DNA from: an uncultured Clostridia bacterium
Lineage (GTDB): Bacteria; Bacillota; Clostridia; Christensenellales; UBA1242
Reading direction: 5' to 3'
Length of the DNA stretch: 38,417 nt
NCBI GenBank assembly: GCA_934747255.1
Contig: CAKVGH010000009.1
Coordinates: 1 to 38,417, forward strand
In this document: piece after piece, positions 9,497-18,408 of the stretch
Position numbering within the stretch: position 1 is the stretch's first letter
Layout: every line of letters begins with the position of its first letter
The notes under the pieces: model-generated
The model's database searches: none
The model's input: the letters and a program-made list of their open reading frames with translations, nothing else
What the model was told of the DNA's origin: nothing
Program-made: the position numbers and the translations under genes

Positions 9497-9704
9497 TAAT
9501 TATTTATATTTTTCTTTTATTTTTCTATGATTTTTGACAATATCGCTATTCTACAAATTTACAAATCTAAATACCTTTGTTTTTAATCTCTTATAGCCAT
9601 TTGAAAGTTTTTGTTTGCTTGTAAAAAACAAAGTTCAAAACATTTGACATCTCAAAGCAAACTAAAATTCAGGGGCATAACACAACTTTTAGAAATTGTA
9701 GCAA

Positions 9705-10787
9705 CTATTTTCCACGGCTGAGTTTCAAACTTGGGTTTGGACTAAGTGATAAGTCTGCGATTGAGTTGTTGTTTATTAAATCGTAATAACCTTGGCAACC
9801 TATCATCGCTGCGTTGTCTGTGCAAAGTGACATTGATGGATAGAAAACTTCTATTCCTAGTTTTTGTGCTTCCAAAGTCAATTTTTCTCTTAAATAACTA
9901 TTTGCAGCAACACCACCTGCAATGGCAATTTTTTTGAAGCCATAATTCTTTGTTGCCTTTAAGGCTTTGAACACCAAGCTATCAACTGCTTGCATTTCAA
10001 AACTTGTGCAAATATCTTCTATTTTTGGTTCAATTCCCTTTTGCTGTAATTTGTGAACATAATTTATTACAGCGGTTTTTAGCCCACTATAACTAATATT
10101 ATAAGTTTTATCAAGTGCCGATTTGTGAGTAAACTCTATGTTATTTTCGCCCACTTTGGCAAGTTTGTCTATCTTTGGACCACCCGGATAGCCAAGTCCA
10201 ACTACTCTTGCAACTTTATCAAAGGCTTCGCCTATCGCATCGTCCAATGTTTCACCAATCAATGTGTGGTTAAGGTAATCATCAATTCGCAAAATCGCAG
10301 TATGACCGCCACTCACTACCAAACACATAAATGGTGGCTTCAAATTTTCGTGTGCAATATAGTTCGCAGAAATATGGCCTTTAATATGATTGACTGCTAC
10401 AAGTGGTAGTCCTAATGAATATGCAAGTGATTTTGCAAAACTTACTCCTACCATAAGTGCACCAACAAGTCCTGCCCCGTAAGTCACGCAAATTGCGTCT
10501 AGTTGACTTAACTCTAACCCTGCTTTTTGTAATGCTTCGGTCAACACATTATCAATGCAAAGAACATGATTTCGGCTAGCAACTTCTGGAACAACTCCGC
10601 CAAATCGCTTGTGAATTTCAATCTGCGTAGCAATAACATTGCTCAAAACTTCTCGACCATTTTTTATTATTGCAACACTAGTTTCATCACAACTGCTCTC
10701 TATTGCCAAAACAATAATATCCTTGCCTTGACTCAATTTATCTTGAATTTCTTTTAACTTTTTTTCAACTTTCTCTTTGTAATCCAT
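9705..10787 (-). CDS. tsaD: tRNA N6-adenosine threonylcarbamoyltransferase
   Basis: A 360-residue protein of the TsaD/Kae1/YgjD family that, with TsaB and TsaE, transfers the threonylcarbamoyl group from TC-AMP to A37 of ANN-decoding tRNAs. Signature elements: IESSCDETS (29-37), metal ligands His134 and His138 in NHIKGH, and SGGHT. The ATG at 10787 is preferred over a start 23 codons earlier, which would overlap the upstream gene. There is an extra charged N-terminal segment of about 22 residues compared with usual TsaD. No Shine-Dalgarno lies at a useful distance; instead TATAAT sits 7 nt before the ATG (see promoter entry). TsaB, TsaE and TsaC are not in the window. Confidence 0.95.
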   Translation of the reverse strand: MDYKEKVEKKLKEIQDKLSQGKDIIVLAIESSCDETSVAIIKNGREVLSNVIATQIEIHKRFGGVVPEVASRNHVLCIDNVLTEALQKAGLELSQLDAICVTYGAGLVGALMVGVSFAKSLAYSLGLPLVAVNHIKGHISANYIAHENLKPPFMCLVVSGGHTAILRIDDYLNHTLIGETLDDAIGEAFDKVARVVGLGYPGGPKIDKLAKVGENNIEFTHKSALDKTYNISYSGLKTAVINYVHKLQQKGIEPKIEDICTSFEMQAVDSLVFKALKATKNYGFKKIAIAGGVAANSYLREKLTLEAQKLGIEVFYPSMSLCTDNAAMIGCQGYYDLINNNSIADLSLSPNPSLKLSRGK

Positions 10788-10794
10788 AGTAAGT

Positions 10795-10822
10795 ATTATA
10801 CTCCATTTTTTTATATTTACAA
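10795..10822 (-). promoter_or_regulatory. Candidate leaderless promoter of tsaD
   Basis: Minus strand TATAAT (10795-10800) lies 7 nt before the ATG at 10787. A partial -35, TTGTAA, lies 16 nt upstream (10817-10822). Transcription would begin at or next to the start codon. The only GGAG is 13 nt from the ATG, too far to act as a normal ribosome binding site. Confidence 0.5.
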
Positions 10823-10848
10823 ATAAATAAAATAAAAATGGCTGATAA

Positions 10849-12030
10849 TCAATCAACCATTTGATTTTCTATTTGCTTTTCGGCTTGTTCTTTTTTTATC
10901 AAATTATCAATAAACTCATTATAGTTAACAAAATCTACCTTTTTTGTAACTTCCTTTTCTATCATAACATCAAGCAAGTATTTTAAGCCTTCCATAATCA
11001 ACTTTTCATCGTCTGTATTTGATAAAATAACATTTAATTTTTCCAAGTTTGTTATGTCGTCATCATCAATCAAGTAACCCCTTTGAAATAGGTATGCGCC
11101 ATTAACAGCGGACGCAGTTGATTTTGAGTTAAATGGATACTGCAAATTGTATTTTTCAAGTCGCTGATTTAATATTTGATAATAGTGTTTTTTCTCGCTA
11201 TTTTGTGCACCTACTTCTATTGGGTGGTTACTGTATATAAAGTTAAGCAAGAGCGTCCATTCATTGTAAATTTCCCTACTAGTGCGAATATTCTTTAACA
11301 TTTCAACTTGCTCACTACTAAATATTCCCCTTTTTATGTATTCTTCTGGATTAGTATCAAGTGAAAACCAATTAAAGATAATGTTATTAAGTTTATTCAT
11401 AAACTTTTCGGAACGGAAAAAGTATAAGGATTTATAGTAATCGTTCATTTCTTCATATTTTACTCCATGCTTTTTCAACTGGTCAATTTCGTGATATTGT
11501 CTTTTGTGAGTAAGTTCGTGTGCGATGGTTGAAACAATATCAAGATATGCTAATTTGTTGTTTAGAATATGATAAAATGAGATGTACAGTATATCTTGTT
11601 TTGGAGCATAAAAACCTTTTGTCGCTTTTGAAAAAGGTGCAATCATAAACATTAGTTTTGGCTTGTGATTTTTTGTGTAAGTATCACGATTACAGTAATA
11701 TTCAAAAGTCATATTTATGGTATTTAATTTTTGACTGATAGTCATACTATTCCATACTTGTGGAACAAATGCGTCAAATGGGTCAAGATTAGAAACGACA
11801 ACTTTTTCTATCTTTTTGCTGTTTACAAACAAGTCATCTTTCAAATCAACTTCAAACGAATTTTTATCGCCAACATTATAAATGCTCTTTATAAAATTGT
11901 CTGCATCATAAAAATTCATTGGCAAATAATCTTGGTCAACAAAAATTTGTTGAACTTCTCTTGGAAGTCTATTAAAATAATTCGCCCCTGAAACATAGTA
12001 ATTTGGTAAATCAAACATTTTGTTTTTCAT
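10849..12030 (-). CDS. Putative zinc metalloprotease of unknown family (HELTH motif)
   Basis: A 393-residue soluble protein with no signal peptide or membrane helix. It has AHELTHKRQYHE with the HExxH zinc-binding motif at 171-175 in a helical context, as in gluzincin-type metallopeptidases. A preceding strand (about 145-152, DILYISF) fits the edge strand of such domains. The third zinc ligand is not obvious; Glu181 and later residues are candidates. The C-terminal half is charged and helical. It lies 61 nt upstream of tsaD on the same strand. It starts at a perfect consensus promoter with no leader, and it is the only gene in the window ending in TGA. I do not recognise the family. Confidence 0.75.
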   Translation of the reverse strand: MKNKMFDLPNYYVSGANYFNRLPREVQQIFVDQDYLPMNFYDADNFIKSIYNVGDKNSFEVDLKDDLFVNSKKIEKVVVSNLDPFDAFVPQVWNSMTISQKLNTINMTFEYYCNRDTYTKNHKPKLMFMIAPFSKATKGFYAPKQDILYISFYHILNNKLAYLDIVSTIAHELTHKRQYHEIDQLKKHGVKYEEMNDYYKSLYFFRSEKFMNKLNNIIFNWFSLDTNPEEYIKRGIFSSEQVEMLKNIRTSREIYNEWTLLLNFIYSNHPIEVGAQNSEKKHYYQILNQRLEKYNLQYPFNSKSTASAVNGAYLFQRGYLIDDDDITNLEKLNVILSNTDDEKLIMEGLKYLLDVMIEKEVTKKVDFVNYNEFIDNLIKKEQAEKQIENQMVD

Positions 12031-12036
12031 ATTTTT

Positions 12037-12065
12037 ATTATATATTTTTTTGTCTATTTTGTCAA
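12037..12065 (-). promoter_or_regulatory. Perfect consensus promoter giving a leaderless mRNA
   Basis: Minus strand TTGACA (12060-12065), a 17-nt spacer and TATAAT (12037-12042). The last base of the -10 box is 7 nt from the A of the ATG at 12030, so transcription should begin at the start codon. No Shine-Dalgarno sequence is present. Confidence 0.75.
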
Positions 12066-12207
12066 TGCGCTTTTTATATTCTAATTCAACTATTGTTTAG
12101 ATTATGATTTCGATTTCTATCGTTTTATTAAAAATCTATTTTGATTATTTTCTTGTATTTTTTAGTAAAATTATAAAAAAATTTGATTTTTTGGCTATTT
12201 TTTATAA

Positions 12208-12234
12208 AAAAATGACACTTTTTATGCCATTTTT
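12208..12234 (-). terminator. Terminator after prfB
   Basis: On the minus strand AAAAATGGCA (12225-12234) pairs with TGTCATTTTT (12208-12217) through one G-U pair, around a 7-nt loop, followed by T. Read on the plus strand the same position is an A-C mismatch, which supports the minus orientation. It lies about 120 nt after the prfB stop. Confidence 0.65.
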
Positions 12235-12353
12235 TGAATTTTTTATTAAAAATTTGTTTTTTATCATCTAATAATTACAAACAAATAAAGTAGATTTTTG
12301 TAGTAAACATAATAAAAACATTAGTGAATTTTTCAAATTTAAGTTTTTAATAA

Positions 12354-13449
12354 TTAAGATTTTTTAAGATATTCGTTAATAAAATCTTGAATATCGCCGT
12401 CCATAACCGCTGTTATATTTGGGGTTTCGTAATTTGTTCGGTGGTCCTTAACCATTGTGTAAGGGCAAAAAACATAACTTCTAATTTGGCTACCCCATTC
12501 GATTTTTTTAAGGTCTCCTTGAATGTTTTTTAGTTCTGCTTGCTCTTTTTGTTCTTTTAATTCGGCAAGTTTTGAATATAGCATTTTGAAAGCCATTTCC
12601 CTGTTTTGAATTTGACTTCTCTCAGTTTGACATGCAACAACAATACCCGTTGGAATGTGCGTAATACGAATGGCACTATCGGTTTTGTTAATATACTGAC
12701 CGCCCGCACCACTGCTTCGGTAAGTATCTATCCTTAAATCATCTGGGTTAACCTTTATTTCGTCATCGTTAACTATTTCGGGCATAACTTCCACACTGGC
12801 AAACGATGTATGTCTACGCTTGTTTGCATCAAATGGACTAATTCTAACCAATCTATGAATACCCTTTTCGCTTTTTAGATAGCCATAGGCGTTATCTCCC
12901 GCAATTAAAAACGAAACTGATTTTATTCCCGCATCATCGCCGTCCTGTTGGTCCAAAACCGACAACTTAAAGCCACTGCGTTCGGCATATCTTGAATACA
13001 TACGATATAACATTTCCGCCCAATCTTGACTTTCCGTTCCGCCTGCTCCCGAGTGTATAGTCATTATGGCGTTAAGGCTGTCGTATTTTCCTTTTAGAAG
13101 TGTCTGCAAATAAACTTTTTCAACTTCCTTTTCGTGCTCTAAAAGTTCTTGTTTTACACTTTCAAACAGCGATTCGTCATCGGTGTTTTCAAGCAAAGCC
13201 AAAAAGTCTTTTAAGTCGGCTTGTTTTTGTTCAAGGCTAGCGACTGTCCTTATTTGACTTTCCAGTCTACTGGCTTTTTTGTTTATGACTTCGGCATTTT
13301 TTATGTCCAGCCAAAAGTCATCTTTTGATTGTTCCAATTTTAATTTTTGCAAATCTTGATTTAATTTTTCTGGGTCAAAGACAGTGCTTTATTATGTCAA
13401 TCTTTTGCGACAAAGCATCAACTTTTTCCAATTCCTTATCAATTATCAT
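12354..13449 (-). CDS. prfB: Peptide chain release factor 2, with programmed +1 frameshift
   Basis: RF2 recognises UAA and UGA and triggers peptide release. The first frame starts at ATG 13449 behind an AGGAG site and reads 24 codons to CTT, then an in-frame TGA (13375-13377). Skipping one T continues with GAC at 13376 for 340 codons, so the product is 364 residues, the usual RF2 length. The SPF anticodon-like motif is at 204-206 and GGQ at 249-251. The CTTTGAC slip site matches the classical autoregulated prfB frameshift, in which low RF2 favours the shift. Unusually, the Shine-Dalgarno-like stimulator normally found a few bases upstream is weak here (AAGCAC instead of AGGGGG). This is not a pseudogene. 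Confidence 0.96.
13374..13380 (-). promoter_or_regulatory. prfB programmed +1 frameshift site
   Basis: CTTTGAC on the minus strand: codon 24 CTT, stop TGA, then C. The ribosome slips from CTT to TTT and continues with GAC. The position matches the well-known RF2 autoregulation site at codon 25-26. Confidence 0.93.
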
Positions 13450-13618
13450 AATAATCTCCTAAAATTTATTTTAGCATAAATCACTGATTTTTTCAATATA
13501 ATTGATAATTTATGGTCAAAAATGGCGATTTTTTTAATATTTTTTTGATTTTTTATGTGAATTTTTTATTTTTTACAACTTTACTTATAAAAAACTATAA
13601 ATAATCGGTATTGAAAAA

Positions 13619-14704
13619 TTAGTTATATTGTGGAATCCTTTGCGACTTATAACAGCAAGGGTGTTTTTGCAAAGTGACATATTCCGATTTTATTTGTCCA
13701 TCGCTTTCGTACTCTAAAAGTATTTTGTCGCCAGCATTGTGCGTATACATAATTTTTCTCAAACTCATAGTATCATCTATTTTATGGCCATTCACTTTTA
13801 ATATTGTATCGCCCTTTTTTAGACCCATTTTTTCTGCAGGGCTATTTACTGCAACACTTTGAATATAATAGCCCGTTTTGTTTTGTGCAATTTGTTTTAA
13901 GTTTGCGTCATAGCCAAACACGCCCATATATGATGTATCATAATAACCATTTGCACTCAAATTACTTACGAGTGGGTGAATTGTGTCGACTGGAATAGCA
14001 AATCCCATACCTTCGGCATCAGTTACTTTTACTGTGTTTATTCCAACAACTTCGCCTTTTAAGTTAATAAGTGGTCCACCACTATTACCCGGATTGATAC
14101 TAGCATCGTGTTGAATTAAATTGTCAAGTGTGCTTTCGCCATAAGTGTTTTCTACCGCAACGGTTCTATTTGTAGCACTAATAATACCCTTTGTTGCGCT
14201 ATGCTTAAACGCAAGGGCAATAGGAGTACCGATAGCAATTACTTCTTCGCCCGCACTATAACTACCCGCTTGTGCCATATTTAAGTATGGAATCGGCTTG
14301 CTAGCTTGCAAAATAGCAAGGTCATAAGAAGCATCTCTCCACAAAATATTAGCAGAGCATTTTGAGCCATCGTACAGATACAATGTAATAATATTTCCAT
14401 TTTCAACTACATGATTATTTGTTAAAATATACGATTTTTGATGAATACATACACCAGTTCCTATACTTTGTTCTCTACCAGTCACAGTACTAATACCAAC
14501 AACCGCTGGCGAAACTGTCTTGACAAGTTCTTGCTGGGAAGCACTTTTTGATGCGTCTATTGGAGTTGATACAGCAATGTTGTCGTTTTTATTCTCCGAC
14601 AGAATCACTCCATTTGCTTGCCCATTATCAAAGCACCCACACAAAAAAATTGATATACTAATTATAATTAAAAAAACCGCTAAACTTGATATTACTTTTT
14701 TCAT
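13619..14704 (-). CDS. HtrA/DegP-like serine protease, lipoprotein form
   Basis: A 361-residue trypsin-like S1C protease with a C-terminal PDZ domain, acting outside the cytoplasmic membrane in protein quality control. The catalytic triad is His98 (TNNHVV), Asp128 (DASYDLAIL) and Ser208 (NPGNSGGP). PDZ covers about 265-345 (NSPAEKMGLKKGDTILKVNG). Unlike most HtrA proteins, which have an N-terminal membrane helix, this one has a lipobox LCGC with Cys24, so it is probably lipid-anchored. No ribosome binding site lies before the ATG. It is divergent from the walJ-like gene; in Bacillus walJ and an htrA paralogue are also neighbours, although there in the same direction. Confidence 0.92.
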   Translation of the reverse strand: MKKVISSLAVFLIIISISIFLCGCFDNGQANGVILSENKNDNIAVSTPIDASKSASQQELVKTVSPAVVGISTVTGREQSIGTGVCIHQKSYILTNNHVVENGNIITLYLYDGSKCSANILWRDASYDLAILQASKPIPYLNMAQAGSYSAGEEVIAIGTPIALAFKHSATKGIISATNRTVAVENTYGESTLDNLIQHDASINPGNSGGPLINLKGEVVGINTVKVTDAEGMGFAIPVDTIHPLVSNLSANGYYDTSYMGVFGYDANLKQIAQNKTGYYIQSVAVNSPAEKMGLKKGDTILKVNGHKIDDTMSLRKIMYTHNAGDKILLEYESDGQIKSEYVTLQKHPCCYKSQRIPQYN

Positions 14705-14912
14705 AATTATAGTTTGCGTAATTTATTAGCAAATAACATAAAATCAAAACACAGCTATTAACAATTTTTGGAAACAAGGTGATATTTTCAAAGCGAAAAT
14801 TTAGGACAACGCCCCATTGTAAAATTAGTAAAAAATTGGTATTTTTTTGCAGAAAAATGTTAAATTTTTTATATAATTTATGCTATAATGCTAGTTATAA
14901 GGACAGAATGCA

Positions 14913-15710
14913 ATGAAAGTTATTACACTAGCAAGCGGAAGCAAAGGAAATTGCACTTTAATCGAAACAGAAAAAGTCAAAATATTAGTAGATGCTGGAA
15001 TATCGCTTGCAGAAATTGAAGAAAAATTAACTATACTTGGTGTAAATCCCAGCCAAATATATGCCATACTAATCACTCACGAACACAGCGACCATATTAA
15101 AAGCGCTGGTGTTTTTGCTAGAAAATATGGCTGTTTTATTATTGCCAGCATCAACGAATGGGACACTCTAAACAAAAAAATTGGAAAGCTAGAAGATGTA
15201 CAAAAAGTTATGTTTAGCGATGACGACTTTTTTATTCAAGACTTAACGGTAAAGCCATTTGCACTCTCTCACGATTGCAGTAGTTGTTATGGCTATTCGT
15301 TTTACAATCAGGAACATAAAGTATCAATCGCAACGGACTTTGGAAAACCAACTAAATCGTTGCTAGACAATTTAAGAGATAGCAATATTCTAATTTTGGA
15401 AGCAAACCACGATGAAAATATGCTTCTTAACAACCCAAAATATTCTAGTATGTTAAAACACAGAATCTTATCAAGCAAGGGACATATATCAAACTTAACT
15501 TGCGCAGGTATTTTAAGAGATATTTATTCACCTAACACAACGCAAGTTATTCTTGCTCATTTAAGCGAAGAAAACAACTCGCCTATGCTTGCCTACAACA
15601 CTATAAAAACCGAATTATCAAGATACGGAATTATTGAGGGGAAGCACATTTTTATTGATGTAGCCGACCAACACAAAATGGGACACTTATTTGAATTAAA
15701 AAACGAATAA
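14913..15710 (+). CDS. walJ: MBL-fold metallohydrolase, WalJ/YycJ type
   Basis: A 265-residue metallo-beta-lactamase-fold protein. The N-terminus SGSKGNCTLIE (8-18 region) and THEHSDH (55-61, metal ligands His56, His58, Asp60, His61) are typical of WalJ/YycJ, a cytoplasmic two-metal hydrolase associated in Bacillus and Streptococcus with the WalRK cell-wall system and with coordination of replication and division. The walRK genes are not seen here. It has an extended -10 box (TGCTATAAT, -10 at 14884-14889) and an AAGGA site. Catalytic substrate is not established; nuclease activity has been suggested for the family. Confidence 0.87.
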   Translation: MKVITLASGSKGNCTLIETEKVKILVDAGISLAEIEEKLTILGVNPSQIYAILITHEHSDHIKSAGVFARKYGCFIIASINEWDTLNKKIGKLEDVQKVMFSDDDFFIQDLTVKPFALSHDCSSCYGYSFYNQEHKVSIATDFGKPTKSLLDNLRDSNILILEANHDENMLLNNPKYSSMLKHRILSSKGHISNLTCAGILRDIYSPNTTQVILAHLSEENNSPMLAYNTIKTELSRYGIIEGKHIFIDVADQHKMGHLFELKNE

Positions 15711-15739
15711 TATAATAAAAAAGATTAAAGATATAAAAA

Positions 15740-15768
15740 TTGACTAAATTAAATTATGAGAGTATATT
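15740..15768 (+). promoter_or_regulatory. Candidate leaderless promoter of the sortase gene
   Basis: TTGACT (15740-15745), a 17-nt spacer and TATATT (15763-15768). The -10 box ends 6 nt before the ATG at 15775, and no Shine-Dalgarno lies before it, so a leaderless mRNA is predicted. Confidence 0.6.
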
Positions 15769-15774
15769 ATAGTT

Positions 15775-16563
15775 ATGAGAAATCCTTACGAAAACAGTAA
15801 TATTTATGAAAGAAATAAAATAAGTCTTAAAGCAATTATTTTGATATTACTTGTTTTTGCATTGATTGCGTCCGTTTGGCAAAATTACGATATTATTAGT
15901 ATGATGAACAAAAAGAGTCATTACGACTTATACATTAAGCAACTAGAACAACTAAAAGACAGGCAAGGATTAAGTGCATTAAAAGCAAAAAATAGCGATT
16001 TTATTGCTTGGATAACTATTGAAGATGTTGGAATTTCAATGCCTATTGTAAAAACCGATAGCGTAGACAAAGAAAGTTATTATCTAACGCATGATTTTGA
16101 TAAAAAGGAAAATGTTTTAGGCTCGCCTTACCAAAAATATGGCTGTGATATTGAAAATACAACCAACACAACATTTGTTGGACACTCATCGTACAACATA
16201 GGTATGTTTGGAAATGTTGTAAATCAATCAATATTCGGTAGCCTTAACGACTACTTAAACTACAACAGCAAATATAACTACAAAATAAAAGTAGAAACTC
16301 TTAATGGCACTTACACCTACGAAGTATTTTCTGTGTTCAAATTTAATATTTCCGCTGACTACGACAAAGAATATTTAATTTACACTGCAACCGACTTGTC
16401 GCACGAAGTTGATTTTAATAACTTTGTTAATACCGCACAAACTCTTTCTAAAATAAAGTTTGGCAGAAACATTGAAATGGGCGATAAGTTTTTAACACTA
16501 TTTACCTGCTCTACCGATAGCACCCATTACAGAACAATGGTTGTTGCAAGATTGGTTAAGTAA
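15775..16563 (+). CDS. Class B sortase
   Basis: A 262-residue membrane-anchored cysteine transpeptidase that joins sorted surface proteins to peptidoglycan or to other surface proteins. One N-terminal membrane helix (about 19-36), then the sortase barrel. Catalytic residues are His137 (FVGHSS), Cys245 (TLFTCST, replacing the usual TLSTC) and Arg253 (HYRTMV). The extra helical N-terminal region and the spacing of motifs fit class B. No substrate protein with a sorting signal is encoded beside it. It has its own promoter, about 65 nt after walJ. Confidence 0.9.
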   Translation: MRNPYENSNIYERNKISLKAIILILLVFALIASVWQNYDIISMMNKKSHYDLYIKQLEQLKDRQGLSALKAKNSDFIAWITIEDVGISMPIVKTDSVDKESYYLTHDFDKKENVLGSPYQKYGCDIENTTNTTFVGHSSYNIGMFGNVVNQSIFGSLNDYLNYNSKYNYKIKVETLNGTYTYEVFSVFKFNISADYDKEYLIYTATDLSHEVDFNNFVNTAQTLSKIKFGRNIEMGDKFLTLFTCSTDSTHYRTMVVARLVK

Positions 16564-16863
16564 AAACACTTTTAATCAACTACGCAAATTTTGTTTATGG
16601 GTCAAAGCAATAATTTAATTGTATAGCAACCACCTTTTTAATTTTCAAAGTTTTTATAATTCATATTTTATAATTCATAAAAAAAATTTAATTAAAAAAC
16701 AATGTTATAAAAAACCTCAACATAAAAAGAAACAAAAATTCGCTTAAAAAAGCGAATTTTTTATGGACTTTTAAGGTCTAACTTGAAATTATGTTTTTTG
16801 AGTTTAGCAAAATATTTTTACCTATATAATCTCGTATAAATTAGCCTGTCAATCTAAAATATT
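16564..16863. other. Intergenic region between convergent sortase and M1 peptidase genes
   Basis: 300 nt with one strong terminator at 16734-16761. The rest is A/T-rich and shows no gene. Confidence 0.6.
16734..16763. terminator. Bidirectional terminator after sortase and M1 peptidase genes
   Basis: AAAAATTCGCT (16734-16744) pairs with AGCGAATTTTT (16751-16761) around a 6-nt loop, followed by T on the plus strand and T on the minus strand. It lies between two convergent genes. Confidence 0.85.
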
Positions 16864-18393
16864 TTATTGTGCCAAACTTGTGTTATGCTCAACTTCCTTT
16901 GGAACAACCACAACACTACCATCAATCCAACTATCAAAAAATCCTTGCAATGAGCGTAATGAAGTCTTTTCAAATGAGTTAATCATATCTTGTGGGGTTA
17001 CATTTTTGCCCTTGTTTGTTTCAAAGTACTTTTTTAGGCATTTATTAAATGTCTTTGTGCCTAAAACTTCTCTTAAACTATCAAATAATAGCACACCTTT
17101 TACATAAGAGATATACACATATTCTGGCTCGGTCTTAAATTCGTTTAACTTTCGGTTCATAGTGGTATCAACTTCGCCAAAAATGTCTTGATAGACTTCC
17201 ACAAACATACAGTACGAACTATTTGCATTTGTCATAATTTCGTCATACGATAGCGAATACTTTGGGTTTTGCTCGTAAAACAAAGCCGTTGTATATTCTG
17301 TTAAACCTTCATCAAGCCAGCCATAATTATATTCATTATTGCCAACCATTCCGTACCACCATTGATGAGCGATTTCGTGAATAATTGTATTTTGATAATC
17401 TTCGTATTTTTCAAGTGCGTCACTAATAAGTACTAAATTTGGGTACTCCATACCACCGTGAACAAAATTGCTTTCGACCACACTCAAAGTTTTATAAGGA
17501 TAAGAACCGATGATTTTATTAAATGTAGCAACACTTTCCTTTGCGGTTAATAGTGAATCATCTGGTTTTGTGTCATTGTAATAATAGTACTTTATTTCCG
17601 TTCCGCCTTCTTTTACAGACGCCACCTTAAATTTATCACTCAAAACAAAAGCAAAATCTCTAACCGCTTGGGCTTTGATAGTAGTTGTGGTTAAATTATC
17701 GGCGGTTTTTTCACTCACAACATCGCCACTACACGCAAGTGTATATGATTTATAATTATTTATAACCACATTATAGTTTGCCATATCGCTATAAAATGGG
17801 TCACCATTATAATGATATTCATCAGTCACAAAATTGCCATTTTCAAACACACATGCTATTGGATAAAAATTACCAAAGCAAATGGTGTTGTCGCCATAGC
17901 CAAATCTATGATTTATGTTTGGAAGTGTCAAAGTATATTCAAACTCAATCGTAGTGCTGTCCGTTGGGTAAAGTTCGTTTGATAAAGTCACGCTCATAAT
18001 GGTTTTGTCTGTTCCCATTAGAGTCGTTTCACATTCCTTACCACCTATTTTTACACTACTTACTTCAATTCCACCAAAACTGTCGCCATTTGGATATGCC
18101 TTGTTTTCGTAAAGCACACTAACTGGTTTGTTGGCAACGCCTTTTGCAAAAGAATTTGGGTACAAATGAAAGCATATATTGTCAAGGCAAGTATCGGTTT
18201 TATTGATGTATCTTACACTTTGTTTAACCTTTGCCGTGTGATTGATTTCGTCAACGGTTATTTCCATATTGTATTCATTTACATTTTTGCTAAACTTTGC
18301 AATAAAATTGTCGTTACCGCAACCCGTGAGTGTAAACGCTATACCAGTAACCATTACTAAAACTAGAAAAATGCTTATTATCTTTTTTTTCAT
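16864..18393 (-). CDS. M1-family metallopeptidase, lipoprotein
   Basis: A 509-residue lipid-anchored aminopeptidase-like protein. The signal peptide ends in lipobox LTGC (Cys25). The M1 hallmarks are present: GGMEYP (313-318, the GxMEN-type exopeptidase motif), zinc ligands His339 and His343 in HEIAHQWW, and the distal glutamate Glu362 in WLDEGLTEY. It should trim peptides or act on proteins outside the cell membrane. The ATG at 18393 is chosen because AAGGTGG sits just upstream; a TTG six codons earlier would overlap that site. A 9-bp inverted repeat flanks its upstream region (18409-18449). It stands alone as a single-gene unit next to the DnaA-box cluster. Confidence 0.92.
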   Translation of the reverse strand: MKKKIISIFLVLVMVTGIAFTLTGCGNDNFIAKFSKNVNEYNMEITVDEINHTAKVKQSVRYINKTDTCLDNICFHLYPNSFAKGVANKPVSVLYENKAYPNGDSFGGIEVSSVKIGGKECETTLMGTDKTIMSVTLSNELYPTDSTTIEFEYTLTLPNINHRFGYGDNTICFGNFYPIACVFENGNFVTDEYHYNGDPFYSDMANYNVVINNYKSYTLACSGDVVSEKTADNLTTTTIKAQAVRDFAFVLSDKFKVASVKEGGTEIKYYYYNDTKPDDSLLTAKESVATFNKIIGSYPYKTLSVVESNFVHGGMEYPNLVLISDALEKYEDYQNTIIHEIAHQWWYGMVGNNEYNYGWLDEGLTEYTTALFYEQNPKYSLSYDEIMTNANSSYCMFVEVYQDIFGEVDTTMNRKLNEFKTEPEYVYISYVKGVLLFDSLREVLGTKTFNKCLKKYFETNKGKNVTPQDMINSFEKTSLRSLQGFFDSWIDGSVVVVPKEVEHNTSLAQ

Positions 18394-18408
18394 AACTTGT
18401 CCACCTTT

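Larger units (their letters stand above)
12031..12353. other. A/T-rich spacer between the metalloprotease gene and prfB
   Basis: This 323-nt stretch contains the leaderless promoter (12037-12065) and a terminator for prfB (12208-12234). The remainder is long A and T runs with no gene. Confidence 0.6.

Noticed and set aside
10788..10856. Upstream start for tsaD at 10856
   Set aside because: It overlaps the preceding gene and adds a hydrophobic segment not known in TsaD.
12354..13449. prfB as a frameshifted pseudogene
   Set aside because: The in-frame TGA is in the CTTTGAC programmed frameshift site, and the joined product has normal RF2 length and motifs.
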